Source: Vicinamibacterales bacterium
GTDB lineage: Bacteria > Acidobacteriota > Vicinamibacteria > Vicinamibacterales > SCN-69-37
Assembly (NCBI GenBank): GCA_030827135.1
Contig: JAURFE010000001.1
Coordinates: 618,368-682,367 of the forward strand
DNA length: 64,000 nucleotides
Reading direction: 5' to 3'
How positions within the stretch are numbered: position 1 is the stretch's first letter; every line of letters begins with the position of its first letter. The translations under genes were made by a program, and so were the position numbers. The notes under the pieces were generated by a model that worked only from the letters and a program-made list of their open reading frames with translations, made no database searches and was not told the origin of the DNA. Below, in pieces: positions 25,162-33,271 of this stretch.

Positions 25162-27224
25162 CGGCCACCTCCCCGTCGCTGCGCATCAGACAGTGCGCCC
25201 TTCAGCCGTTGCGCGTCCGCATCAGGTCCGGCAGACGATGACGGAGCGGCGATGCGCAGGATGGCGGTGATGCGCGCGGCGACGTCACCGAGCGCCGCGC
25301 GTCCGTCACGCTCACGCCGGCCGGTGATGGCTTCATTGGCCTGCGACAACAGCGCCACGATATCGACGACCGCGCGATCACCAGGGGCCGCTTTCAGCAG
25401 CGACTCGGTGACGGCCCCGATCGTCGCCGCGTCCGACTCGGCGAGCATGGCCCTGGACGCCAGCCCGCCAAGCGCGACCAATGCGCCCCGCAGGGCGACG
25501 ACGTGCGGGGGCACCGCCGGATCCGCGACTGCGCGCCGTGACCGGGCCAGGTCGGACATCGTGCCTGTGAGGCGGCGGCTGTCGTCGATGGATTCCCGCT
25601 GTGTGAGGGTGCGCAGAATAAAGCGGCGGCGGGACAACGCACGCTGCATGGCCTCGAGCGCGGACTTCTCCGCTTCGAGGGCCGGCCTGAGGTTGCCGTC
25701 GGTGAGTTCCGCAGCGGCACGACTCATGTCGCGAATGGCCCGGCCGAGGTCCGCCCGACCGGAGTTGTCGAGCCGGCCGTCGGAGATCTCGTGTTCGTGC
25801 GCCGCTTCGACGAACTCGTCTTCGAAGTGCCCGCCGGTCATGAAGACCAGTTCGGCCCGCACGGATCGTTGTTCGGCCGCAAGCCTCAGCGACTCTTCAT
25901 ATATCGCCTCCGTCGATGGCGCAGGACGCGCGGCGGCCTTCGCGATCAGGCGCTCGGTCTTGAGGATCACCATCTGCTGGCTGAGCGCGTACTTGTCCTG
26001 GGTGTCGTCGATCGCAAACCCTTCGGCCATGGCCTCGCTGTTGGACACGATCTCGACGATGAACGCGTCCGACTCGACGGGAGTGCTGCCGGGACGATGG
26101 TCGGTGGCGACGGCGCGATAGACGACCATGTCACCGACCTCGAGTGTGAGCGCCGGAAGCGACAAGGTGCCGGTACCGCGCCACTGGCGGCCGTCGGGCC
26201 GGGTCAGCGTCAGCGGCACCTCGCCTTCGGTGAACGTGAACGACTCCCCGACGCCTGCGACTTTCGTGTAGGCGAGTTGCAGCGTGCGCAGGCCCAGATC
26301 GTCGGTGGCCTCGACGGTGAGATCGAGTGTGGTGGTCGCTTCGCGAAGAAAGATGTCCTTGCCTGGCACGGTCACCCGCGGCACCGGCGGACGGTCCTGG
26401 GTGGCCGTCACACCCATCAGCCGCCGCGGGCCCGCGGCGGCGTCTGCGCCGAAGGGCGTGACCGCGATGAATCCGTCTGCGGCGATCGTGACGGTGGACG
26501 CAAAATGCCCGTCGTCGGCGCGGGCGGCGTCAGTCGCGCCATCGGCGGTGTCGATCCGCATGCGTGCGGCGCTGCCCGAGACCACCACGTCGACGCGGCT
26601 GCCCGCCAGCGCGGTGATCCGCGCTGGATCGTTCATCGTCTGCGGCGGTTGCGCGGCGTAGGCGGGTGGTGTGATGGTGACGCGCACGCCGGAGACGACG
26701 GGCGTGGAGGAAGCCTCGGTCGCCAGATCAGGGAGCAGCCGTTCGACGGCGGGAACCGTGACGAGAAATGCCGCACCGCACACCGCGGCGGCGCCGACAC
26801 ACCGCGCGGCGGGACCTGCCCACGGCCAGAGTGAGGAGATGTCCACACGCTGCGCGGCCCGAGCGGCATCGTGTTGCACCACCCGACAAATCGTCACCGG
26901 CGTCGGGCCGGCGTCTTTCAGCAGTGCCGTAGCCGTCACCAGCAGGTTCCTGCACTCGGGGAATCGCGCTTCCACAGCGGCGGCCGAAGCCCGCTCTGAT
27001 GCGTCGAATCGGAACATCGCAGTCAGTGCGCCGGTGAGTGCGAGGGTCACGGCCGCGAGCGCTGCGGTCATCGTCGCGACGCCGTTGAGCAGGAGCGCGA
27101 GTACGGCGAGGGTGGCGACGCCGAGCCCCACTGTCGCGCCGGCGATCAGCGCCTGCGCCCGACGCACGCGGGTCACGCGCGCGAGGAAGGCCACGACCGT
27201 CCGGGACTCAGGCCACTCGCGCAT
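25158..27224 (-). CDS. DUF4175-like membrane protein
   Basis: The 688-aa protein has two early hydrophobic segments (ALIAGATVGLGVATLAVLAL with MTAALAAVTLALTGALTAMF) and another around 150-165. The following region has a beta-rich part ending MVVYRAVATDHRPGSTPVES, which matches DUF4175 proteins, and then a long helical region (about 400-688) with heptad-like charged helices. The assigned family is found next to MoxR, DUF58 and BatA genes and is thought to scaffold a cell-envelope complex. ATG 27224 overlaps the upstream stop by 17 bases; the next gene overlaps by 4 bases. Confidence 0.8.
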   Translation of the reverse strand: MREWPESRTVVAFLARVTRVRRAQALIAGATVGLGVATLAVLALLLNGVATMTAALAAVTLALTGALTAMFRFDASERASAAAVEARFPECRNLLVTATALLKDAGPTPVTICRVVQHDAARAAQRVDISSLWPWAGPAARCVGAAAVCGAAFLVTVPAVERLLPDLATEASSTPVVSGVRVTITPPAYAAQPPQTMNDPARITALAGSRVDVVVSGSAARMRIDTADGATDAARADDGHFASTVTIAADGFIAVTPFGADAAAGPRRLMGVTATQDRPPVPRVTVPGKDIFLREATTTLDLTVEATDDLGLRTLQLAYTKVAGVGESFTFTEGEVPLTLTRPDGRQWRGTGTLSLPALTLEVGDMVVYRAVATDHRPGSTPVESDAFIVEIVSNSEAMAEGFAIDDTQDKYALSQQMVILKTERLIAKAAARPAPSTEAIYEESLRLAAEQRSVRAELVFMTGGHFEDEFVEAAHEHEISDGRLDNSGRADLGRAIRDMSRAAAELTDGNLRPALEAEKSALEAMQRALSRRRFILRTLTQRESIDDSRRLTGTMSDLARSRRAVADPAVPPHVVALRGALVALGGLASRAMLAESDAATIGAVTESLLKAAPGDRAVVDIVALLSQANEAITGRRERDGRAALGDVAARITAILRIAAPSSSAGPDADAQRLKGALSDAQRRGGGR

Positions 27225-28404
27225 GAGGCCCTCCTGCGCTGTCTGCCGGCGCGGCCACCTGAACCGGTGGCCGCGCGCGCCTGACTCCTGTCTCGACGGC
27301 CAACAGGATCAGGACAAGCGCCCAGATCCAGCGACCGAGGGGCTGGGGTTGCCCGCTGCCTGGCGCCAGGTCAGCGCGCGGCTCGCGCTGCCAGGCATTT
27401 ACGACTTCGTCGGGCAGGACGTCGGGCTCGCGTTCCGCGAGTGTGACGGCGGGCGCCGCCGCCGCGCGCAGCGCCCGCGCGATCAGCGCGGCGGCCTCAA
27501 CGGAATCGGGGGGAAGGGTGGAGAGGACAAGGAGACCGGAAAAGACGTCGGGAGGCCTTTTTTCGTTGGACAAGAAGAAAAAGCCTCCCGACGCCTTTTC
27601 CGGGGTCATTTCATTCCCGACGATCTGGGCCGCAAGGTCGTACATCGCGGGCGTATCGATCGGTTGTGCGGTGTCCTTGAGCGCGGCGTATTCGGGGGCG
27701 CCTTCAAACGCGATCACGATCCCGGCGGCGATTTCCGGCGAAATCGCCGCCGCGCTCGTGTCGCCCACCACGGACCGCGCCGCGGCTTCCGCCGCGGCGG
27801 CGCCATGCACCCGCACCGTTCCCGCGCCTGCCGGCGCGGGCACGGCGCCCGTCACCCCCACGCGCACAAACCGCCGGCCTGCCGACGCCGGCAGCGTGTC
27901 CAGGTCGGCCTCCGACATCGCGCCGACCTGGAAGTCCGAGATCACGACGACGTCCCCGGCGCCTGGCTGCGTCCGCAGCCAGGCACCGGCCTGCGCGAGT
28001 CCCGCGCGCAGATCCCCCGCGCGGATGACGACGTGCGCGTCCACGTCGGCGTCCGCGCGCGCCGTCTCGACCGCCGCGTCGACGACGCCGGCGGACGCGC
28101 GCGCCATGCTCGCGGACGTGTCGACGACGACCGCCCGCGGCGGGCGACCGCCCGGCGCGGGCGGGGTCACGAGCGCCGGTTGCGCCAGCGCCGCCGCGGC
28201 CGCGGCGACGATGGCGCAGCGGAGCGCGAGCAGGGCGACATCGGTCAGGCGGTGACGCCGGACCGATGTCGGGGGGGTGCGCGGCAGGAAGCGGACCGTC
28301 GGGAACACCCGGCGGTCTGCTTCGTGCCGCGCGAGCCAGTGCACCAGCACGGGCAGCGCCACTGACACCCCACCGATGAGCGCCAGCGGCGCGAGCCACG
28401 TCAC
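27208..28404 (-). CDS. BatA-like membrane protein with degenerate von Willebrand A domain
   Basis: A 398-aa protein. Residues 1-75 match the BatA N-terminal module: MTWLAPLALIGGVSVALPVL, VLVHWLARHEADRRVFPTVR and LTDVALLALRCAIVAAAAAA, two membrane helices. A VWA-like domain begins at PPRAVVVDTSASMARAS (DxSxS of the MIDAS motif), with DVVVISDFQVG later. A C-terminal helix is at about 365-383 (GRWIWALVLILLAVE). Residues about 267-290 (KASGGFFFLSNEKRPPDVFS) are encoded by a long inverted repeat and look like an in-frame insertion. Start GTG 28404 overlaps the DUF58 stop by GTGA. Confidence 0.85.
   Translation of the reverse strand: MTWLAPLALIGGVSVALPVLVHWLARHEADRRVFPTVRFLPRTPPTSVRRHRLTDVALLALRCAIVAAAAAALAQPALVTPPAPGGRPPRAVVVDTSASMARASAGVVDAAVETARADADVDAHVVIRAGDLRAGLAQAGAWLRTQPGAGDVVVISDFQVGAMSEADLDTLPASAGRRFVRVGVTGAVPAPAGAGTVRVHGAAAAEAAARSVVGDTSAAAISPEIAAGIVIAFEGAPEYAALKDTAQPIDTPAMYDLAAQIVGNEMTPEKASGGFFFLSNEKRPPDVFSGLLVLSTLPPDSVEAAALIARALRAAAAPAVTLAEREPDVLPDEVVNAWQREPRADLAPGSGQPQPLGRWIWALVLILLAVETGVRRARPPVQVAAPADSAGGPHARVA
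27537..27604. repeat. In-frame palindrome inside the BatA-like gene
   Basis: The left arm (27537-27557, CCGGAAAAGACGTCGGGAGG-C) and right arm (27584-27604, GCCTCCCGACGCCTTTTCC-GG) are inverted repeats of 21 bp with one mismatch. Inside, CTTTTTT and AAAAA tracts lengthen the stem, and a 14-base spacer forms the loop. On either strand it resembles a factor-independent terminator stem with flanking T runs, yet it lies inside an open reading frame and keeps it open. It encodes a loop of about 23 residues in the VWA-containing protein. Confidence 0.75.
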
Positions 28405-29288
28405 GACGGCTGCCCTCGCTTCAACAGATACGCGCGCAACGCGTCCGACGGCTTCTCATCGGTCGTCACCAAGGCGTAGTCGAGACCATCACGACGGGCA
28501 CCCGTCCGCCAGCGCTCCAGAAACGCGGCCATGTGATCGCGATACGCGCCGCGCGCGGCCCGCGCATCCACCACGACGCGCGCCCCCGACTCCAGATCCT
28601 CGAACTCCACATCGGACGTAAACGGCAGGTCCACTTCATCACGCGACACCACCTGCAGCACCGCGACGTCATGTCCACGCCGCGCCACGCGACGCAGTTC
28701 CACACGCGTCGCGTCTTCCTCGTCATAAAAATCGGAGATGGCCAGGATGACGCCGCGCCGGCGCAACAAGTCAGCCGCGCGCGTGAGCACCCTGGCGGGA
28801 TCCCACGTGGCCGACGGCGTCAGGCGTTCGAGCTGCGCCAGCAACAACCGCAAGTGCCCTCGCCCACCGCGCGCCGGCACCCACACCAGTTTCTCCCCCT
28901 GCATCGTCATCAACCCGACCGCGTCGCCGCCGCCGATGATCAGATGTGCGAGCGCGGCCGCCATCAGAACGGCATACCGAAACTTCGAGAGACCACTGCC
29001 GGATGCATAGTCCATCGACGCACTGGTATCCACCACGAGCACAACGGACATGTTGGTGGTCTCGCGGAACTGGCGCGTGTAGAGCCGGTCGGTGCGCGCG
29101 AGCACCTTCCAGTCGAGATACTTGAGGTCGTCGCCGGGCCGGTAGGCGCGGTACTGGCTGAACTCGTTGCTGAAGCCGTGGAACGGGCTGCGGTGTTGGC
29201 CGCTGCGTGCGCCTTCGACAATCAGGCGCGCGGCAAGTTCGAGGTCGTCGATCGCTGCAACGACGGCAGGATCGAGCAGGACGGTCAC
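28401..29288 (-). CDS. DUF58 protein (VWA-like)
   Basis: The 295-aa cytoplasmic protein matches DUF58: SPFHGFSNEFSQYRAYRPGD, DDLKYLDWKVLARTDRLYTR and RQFRETTNMSVVLVVDTSAS, followed by MDYA. The last contains the DxSxS metal-binding motif of a VWA domain, and IISDF-like LAISDFYDEEDA supplies the later acidic site. DUF58 proteins work with MoxR ATPases as chaperone-type pairs for cofactor or complex assembly. The gene starts at GTG 29288, which overlaps the moxR stop by GTGA, and ends overlapping the next gene by the same 4 bases, so translation is coupled along the operon. Confidence 0.9.
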   Translation of the reverse strand: MTVLLDPAVVAAIDDLELAARLIVEGARSGQHRSPFHGFSNEFSQYRAYRPGDDLKYLDWKVLARTDRLYTRQFRETTNMSVVLVVDTSASMDYASGSGLSKFRYAVLMAAALAHLIIGGGDAVGLMTMQGEKLVWVPARGGRGHLRLLLAQLERLTPSATWDPARVLTRAADLLRRRGVILAISDFYDEEDATRVELRRVARRGHDVAVLQVVSRDEVDLPFTSDVEFEDLESGARVVVDARAARGAYRDHMAAFLERWRTGARRDGLDYALVTTDEKPSDALRAYLLKRGQPS

Positions 29289-30271
29289 GGCCTGACAGAT
29301 TCCAACAGGCGGCTGATGACCTGATCCGGATCAATGCCGTCAGCTTCAGCCTGGAAGTTCAGCAGCAGCCGATGACGCAGCACCGGGGCCGCCACCGCGC
29401 GAATGTCGTCGAGCGCCGGCACACTGCGCCCGTCGATCAATGCCAGCGCCTTCGCGCCCAGAAGTAGCGACTGCCCCGCGCGCGGACCTGCGCCCCACTT
29501 CACCCACTCGCGGATGACGGGTGGCGCGGTGTCATCGGCGGGCCGCGTCGCGCGCACCAGCCGCAGAGCGTATGACACGACGTTGTCTGCCGCCGGCAGG
29601 TCGCGCACCAGCGCACGCGTCGCTTCGAGTTCGGCACCCGTCGCCACGGGCGCGATAATCGCCGCCGCACCGCTCGTCGTTTCCGACAGAATGCGGCGCT
29701 CTTCGTCGAGGCCCGGGTAGTCGATCACAACATTAAACATGAAGCGATCGAGCTGGGCTTCAGGCAGTGGATGTGTGCCTTCCTGCTCGATCGGGTTCTG
29801 GGTCGCGAGCACGAACAGCGGGCGCGCGAGGGGATACCGGGTGCCGCCGACCGTGACCTGGAATTCCTGCATGGCTTCGAGCAAGGCGGCCTGGGTCTTG
29901 GGCGGTGTACGGTTGATTTCGTCGGCGAGGATGATGTTCGCGAAGATCGGGCCGGGGATGAACCGAATCTCCCGTTTGCCCGTGCTGACGTCTTCTTCGA
30001 TCACGTCGGTGCCCAGAATGTCGGACGGCATCAGATCCGGCGTGAACTGGATGCGGCTGAACTTGAGGTCGACCGCCTGCGCCAGCGTCTTGATCAGCAG
30101 CGTCTTGGCAAGCCCCGGCACGCCCCGCAGCAGCACGTGACCGCCGGCGAGCAGGCAGATGAGCACTTCGCGCAGGACCTGCCGCTGGCCGATGATCACG
30201 CGCGAGACTTCCTGCTCCAGGCGCCCGACCAGCGCGGCGGACTCTTCAAACGGCTGACGTACGCTCGACAT
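29285..30271 (-). CDS. MoxR-family AAA+ ATPase
   Basis: The 328-aa ATPase shows Walker A GVPGLAKTLL, Walker B IILADEINR, sensor 1 VLATQNP, the arginine finger region LPEAQLDRFMFNV and a C-terminal lid. It is preceded by the N-terminal helix VGRLEQEVSRVIIGQRQVLR. These are the AAA_3 (MoxR) hallmarks. MoxR proteins remodel or activate partner complexes, usually through the VWA proteins encoded next to them, as here. It is first in the operon; GATAAT on the minus strand lies eight bases upstream of ATG 30271 and may be a -10 box. The downstream DUF58 gene overlaps by GTGA. Confidence 0.93.
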   Translation of the reverse strand: MSSVRQPFEESAALVGRLEQEVSRVIIGQRQVLREVLICLLAGGHVLLRGVPGLAKTLLIKTLAQAVDLKFSRIQFTPDLMPSDILGTDVIEEDVSTGKREIRFIPGPIFANIILADEINRTPPKTQAALLEAMQEFQVTVGGTRYPLARPLFVLATQNPIEQEGTHPLPEAQLDRFMFNVVIDYPGLDEERRILSETTSGAAAIIAPVATGAELEATRALVRDLPAADNVVSYALRLVRATRPADDTAPPVIREWVKWGAGPRAGQSLLLGAKALALIDGRSVPALDDIRAVAAPVLRHRLLLNFQAEADGIDPDQVISRLLESVRP

Positions 30272-30297
30272 GCGACCACATTATCTCCGCATCGCCT

Positions 30298-30352
30298 TCT
30301 CCCCCATCGGCCCATCTGCCCATCTGCCCATCCGCCCATCCCCAGCCGCCCA
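30298..30352. repeat. GCCCATCTGCCCATC simple repeat
   Basis: Six imperfect copies of an 8-bp unit (GCCCATCT/GCCCATCC/GGCCCATC) lie in the 124-bp gap between moxR and the small plus-strand gene. No inverted arms. A related stretch (CCCATCCGGCCAGCCGCCCA and following) lies inside the PptH-like gene around 33623-33660, and a shorter one in the DUF1028 gene near 6550. Confidence 0.7.
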
Positions 30353-30395
30353 CCCTGTGTCCTTCCCTGTCAGACCCGCCGATAACACTGGGGCC

Positions 30396-30584
30396 ATGGA
30401 GACTCGGACCAACGTCGTGGACTTCGCCACCTACCGATTTGCCCGGGATTTGCGTCTCGGCAAGGCCAAAGAGGCCAGCTTCGTCCCCTACCGGCCGCCC
30501 GTGGAGACGCTGACCCCATCGGCGGCCGCCCACCGTGAACGTATGCTGCGTCACCTGTCGGAGCGCACCCAGCATCCGCACTAA
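30396..30584 (+). CDS. Small cytoplasmic protein of unknown function
   Basis: A 62-aa protein from ATG 30396: METRTNVVDFATYRFARDLR, followed by LGKAKEASFVPYRPPVETLT and a C-terminal charged helix (AAHRERMLRHLSERTQHPH). The VVDFATYRFARDL start is amphipathic. Codon usage follows the high-GC third position of the neighbours. No family is recognised. GGGG four bases upstream is only a weak ribosome-binding site. It stands divergent from moxR. Confidence 0.5.
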   Translation: METRTNVVDFATYRFARDLRLGKAKEASFVPYRPPVETLTPSAAAHRERMLRHLSERTQHPH

Positions 30585-30633
30585 GCACCCGGCACTACTA
30601 TTGGTGCATACCAGCGCCTGGTCATGTGGCGTA

Positions 30634-30658
30634 CGCTCCACCTCAAATTGGTGGAGCG
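30634..30658. other. Hairpin upstream of the DUF4097 gene
   Basis: CGCTCCACC (30634-30642) and GGTGGAGCG (30650-30658) form a 9-bp perfect stem with a 7-base loop. It lies 51 bases past the small gene and 142 bases before the DUF4097 start. It could terminate the small gene or act in the leader of the next; no T tract follows. A 50-codon frame (30624-30776) spans it but has no recognisable sequence. Confidence 0.4.
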
Positions 30659-30799
30659 CGTCATCGGCGGCGGGGTGATCGGCACCCAGGGCACGCCGGT
30701 TGAGGTGCTCGGGCGCCGCCTGGACGTCCGGAACGGCCTGACGGCCGAAGCCGGCACCAGTCCACGGAACCCCTGAGGCTGCGCGCCGTCCAATCGGCC

Positions 30800-31579
30800 A
30801 TGCCCCGATTCCGCACAACATCCGCCGCCCTCCTGCTTCTGGCCGCCGCGCTCTCGACCGCCTGCAACCTGCAGATTGGGACCGGTGTCGAGGCCAGGGA
30901 CACCTGGACTCGCAGCTACCCCATCACCGCCACCGGGTCGTTCTCGATCATCAATGACAACGGGCGAATCACCATCGATGCGGCCGACATCCAGACCATC
31001 GAAGTCACCGCTGAGCGGATCGTCAAGGCCGGCACCGAGGAAGCGGCCAATGAACAGTTGAAGTTGTGGGAGATTCAGGAACAGGTCGGCGTCGACAGCG
31101 TCTCGCTCGACAGTTCGACACGCGGTCTCACCATCAACGTGTCGCGCAACGCCCACTACACCGTGCGGGTGCCCCGCGGTGTGGCGGTCACGCTGACGTC
31201 GTCAAACGGCGACATCGCCGTGACCGGACTCACCGGCGCGTTCAGCGCGTCGGCCTCCAACGGCAGAATCGTCGGCACTGAACTGCATGGCAGCGCGAAG
31301 GCGTCCACGACCAACGGCGTGATTCACCTCACGATGGCCGCGATTGGCGCTGACGGTGTGTCCGCCGAAACCACCAACGGGCAGGTGATCGTGACGTTGC
31401 CGCGCTCGGCCAACGCCAACCTCACGGCCCGCGTCACCAACGGCGCCATCTCACACGAAAATCTGGATGTGCAGATCGTCGAATCATCACGCCGGCGTCT
31501 CGACGGCCGCATCGGTACGGGTGGCCCCACCGTCCGCGTCGAAACCACCAACGGTGAGGTTCGGCTCATCGGACGTTAG
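30800..31579 (+). CDS. DUF4097 beta-helix lipoprotein
   Basis: A 259-aa protein starting MPRFRTTSAALLLLAAALST, with lipobox LSTAC (C22), so it is probably lipid-anchored. The body is a repetitive right-handed beta fold of the DUF4097/adhesin type: GSFSIINDNGRITIDAADIQ, VTLTSSNGDIAVTGLTG, SASASNGRIVGTELHG, KASTTNGVIHLTMA, SAETTNGQVIVTLP, ARVTNGAISHEN and VETTNGEVRLIG. Each rung carries an SNG or TNG turn. The function is unknown; family members often accompany stress or anti-sigma systems. Its TAG overlaps the TAA of the convergent acyltransferase gene by bases 31576-31579. Confidence 0.88.
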   Translation: MPRFRTTSAALLLLAAALSTACNLQIGTGVEARDTWTRSYPITATGSFSIINDNGRITIDAADIQTIEVTAERIVKAGTEEAANEQLKLWEIQEQVGVDSVSLDSSTRGLTINVSRNAHYTVRVPRGVAVTLTSSNGDIAVTGLTGAFSASASNGRIVGTELHGSAKASTTNGVIHLTMAAIGADGVSAETTNGQVIVTLPRSANANLTARVTNGAISHENLDVQIVESSRRRLDGRIGTGGPTVRVETTNGEVRLIGR

Positions 31580-32433
31580 CGTCGTCGTTTCTTGATCTGC
31601 GCGAGCAGCTTTGTCAGCACGGACCCGGGCCCGACTTCTTCGAACTCGGGCTCGGCCTGGTCCAGCAGGAACACCATCGACTCCAGCCAGCGCACGGAAT
31701 TGCCGATCTGCTCCGACAACGTCTGCCGCACGAGATCGCCCTCGTAGGGCTTGCCGCTCACGTTTGAAATGACCGGAATCGCCGGCGCATTGAAGTCGAT
31801 GTCCTTCAGGAACGCCGCAAACGTGGCCTGCGCGTCGCGCATGTAGCGCGAGTGGAAAGGCGCGCTCACGTTCAGCGGAATGTAGGCGCGCACACCGGCC
31901 GCCTCGAACTGCTCCTTGACGATGGCGAGGTCGTCCTTCGGGCCGGCAATGACGGTCTGGTCGTAGGAGTTGAAGTTGGCGACATCAATCCGGCGGCCGG
32001 CTTCGGTGCTGCTGAGCACTTCCTGGATTCTGATGGGTTCCAGTCCGATGACCGCGGCCATGCCGCCGCCAGTGACCTTCCCCATCATGTCGCCGCGGCG
32101 CTGCACCATCCGCAGGCCGGTCGCAAAGTCGAAGACCCCTGCCGCCTGAAGCGCGTTGTATTCGCCCAGACTGTGCCCGGCGACAAAATCAGGCGCGGAG
32201 GCGCCCCCGTCCTGCCGCGCGCGATACGTCAACGCGTTCACCGTATACAGCGCCGGCTGGGTGAACTGCGTCAGCCCAAGTTCTCCGCGCGGGTCGTCCA
32301 CGCACAATTCACGAATCGAGTACCCCAGCACCGCGTCCGCCTGTGTCGTCCAATCGGCGTACCGATCGAACAAGTCCGCGCCCATGCCTTTTGACTGCGA
32401 GCCCTGACCGGGGAACAAACAGATCTTCGTCAT
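31576..32433 (-). CDS. Malonyl-CoA:ACP acyltransferase, trans-AT-like
   Basis: This 285-aa enzyme starts MTKICLFPGQGSQSKGMG. The nucleophile motif GHSLG (S88), R113 (VQRRG) and H194 in VSAPFHSRYM are present. FabD from fatty acid synthesis has VSVPSH at the His motif. The form found here (VSAPFHSRYM, preceded by VRAYIPLN) resembles stand-alone trans-acyltransferases of polyketide systems. It would load malonyl or a similar unit on an acyl carrier protein. No ketosynthase or carrier gene is in the window. The divergent neighbour is a Sfp-type phosphopantetheinyl transferase, which supports an acyl-carrier role. ATG 32433 is preferred over an ATG nine bases upstream. Confidence 0.85.
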   Translation of the reverse strand: MTKICLFPGQGSQSKGMGADLFDRYADWTTQADAVLGYSIRELCVDDPRGELGLTQFTQPALYTVNALTYRARQDGGASAPDFVAGHSLGEYNALQAAGVFDFATGLRMVQRRGDMMGKVTGGGMAAVIGLEPIRIQEVLSSTEAGRRIDVANFNSYDQTVIAGPKDDLAIVKEQFEAAGVRAYIPLNVSAPFHSRYMRDAQATFAAFLKDIDFNAPAIPVISNVSGKPYEGDLVRQTLSEQIGNSVRWLESMVFLLDQAEPEFEEVGPGSVLTKLLAQIKKRRR

Positions 32434-32456
32434 GCACGACATGGTACTTACGCTGG

Positions 32457-32505
32457 TGGTCCAGGGTCCAGGGGTCCAGGAGTCCAGGGGTCCAGGAGTC
32501 GAGGG
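32457..32505. repeat. GGTCCAGG/GGAGTCCA simple repeat
   Basis: Six copies of an 8-bp unit (GGTCCAGG, GGAGTCCA, GGGGTCCA) occupy the space between the acyltransferase gene and the transferase gene. The unit is shared with 242-299 and 12733-12802. If translation of the transferase began at ATG 32432 or 32441, the repeat would be read as VQGPGVQESRGPGVEGPDG, which is why the GTG at 32531 is preferred. Confidence 0.7.
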
Positions 32506-32530
32506 GCCTGACGGGATACCATGCTCTGGC

Positions 32531-33271
32531 GTGTTGCCTGCTCCCTCCTTCGGTCACCTCGTCATCGCCTGGACGGATGTCCGTCTGCTTCCGGGGGACA
32601 CGGCAGCCGAGTGGGTGCGGTCGCTGCCTGACGATGAACAGGCGCGATTCGCGAAGTACCGGCATGCGCCAAGTGCACACGAGTTCCTTGTGGGCCGGTT
32701 GCTGGCGCGGCGATGGCTTGCCGCGCTGACCGGCACGGCTGCCGCCGGGATTGCGCTGGTGGAGGGGCCGCGCGGCCGGCCGGCGATTGCGGCGCCGGCC
32801 ACGTCACTCCAGTTCAACCTCGCGCATTCAGGCGGCGTGGTGGCCTGCATCCTGTCCGACGGACGGGAGGCCGGCGTGGATGTCGAGTATCTCGACCGAA
32901 GGCCTGTGCCGGCCGACCTGTGGCACCGGTTCTGCGCCCCCTCCGAGATCGCGGATATCGAGGCGCAGCCCCTCGACGCGCGGCAGCATCGGTTCCTCAC
33001 GTACTGGACATTAAAAGAGGCCTATCTGAAGGCCCGGGGCCTCGGCATCGCCGTCGAGTTGGCCGACGTGGCGTTTTCCGTGACCGGCCTTCATCCGACA
33101 GTGGCGTTTCGGGAGTCACTCGACGGCACTCCTGCCGACTGGGCATTCGGAATGTTCGAGGCCGGGCCCCGCCACCTCATCTCCTGGGCGACGCCACAGG
33201 CTCCGGGCACCCCGCGCCCGGCGGTAGACATCCACTTCGTCGCCGTGGACACCCTGGATCCAGCGTCCTGA
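32531..33271 (+). CDS. Sfp-type 4'-phosphopantetheinyl transferase
   Basis: The protein has 246 aa from GTG 32531. It transfers phosphopantetheine from CoA to a serine of acyl or peptidyl carrier proteins. Motifs: FNLAHS (residues 95-100), GVDVE (115-119, Mg2+ ligands) and TYWTLKEAYLKARG (about 158-170, the WxxKEA motif). The N-terminal half includes SLPDDEQARFAKYRHAPSAH and HEFLVGRLLARRWL, as in Sfp/Gsp-type enzymes. The length fits the two-domain Sfp group. The stop TGA overlaps the ATG of the next gene by one base (TGATG), so it is coupled to the PptH-like phosphoesterase. Confidence 0.9.
   Translation: MLPAPSFGHLVIAWTDVRLLPGDTAAEWVRSLPDDEQARFAKYRHAPSAHEFLVGRLLARRWLAALTGTAAAGIALVEGPRGRPAIAAPATSLQFNLAHSGGVVACILSDGREAGVDVEYLDRRPVPADLWHRFCAPSEIADIEAQPLDARQHRFLTYWTLKEAYLKARGLGIAVELADVAFSVTGLHPTVAFRESLDGTPADWAFGMFEAGPRHLISWATPQAPGTPRPAVDIHFVAVDTLDPAS

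Noticed and set aside
30624-30776. 50-codon plus-strand frame before the DUF4097 gene
   Set aside because: It spans a hairpin, lacks a ribosome-binding site and shows no protein features; retained only as a note.
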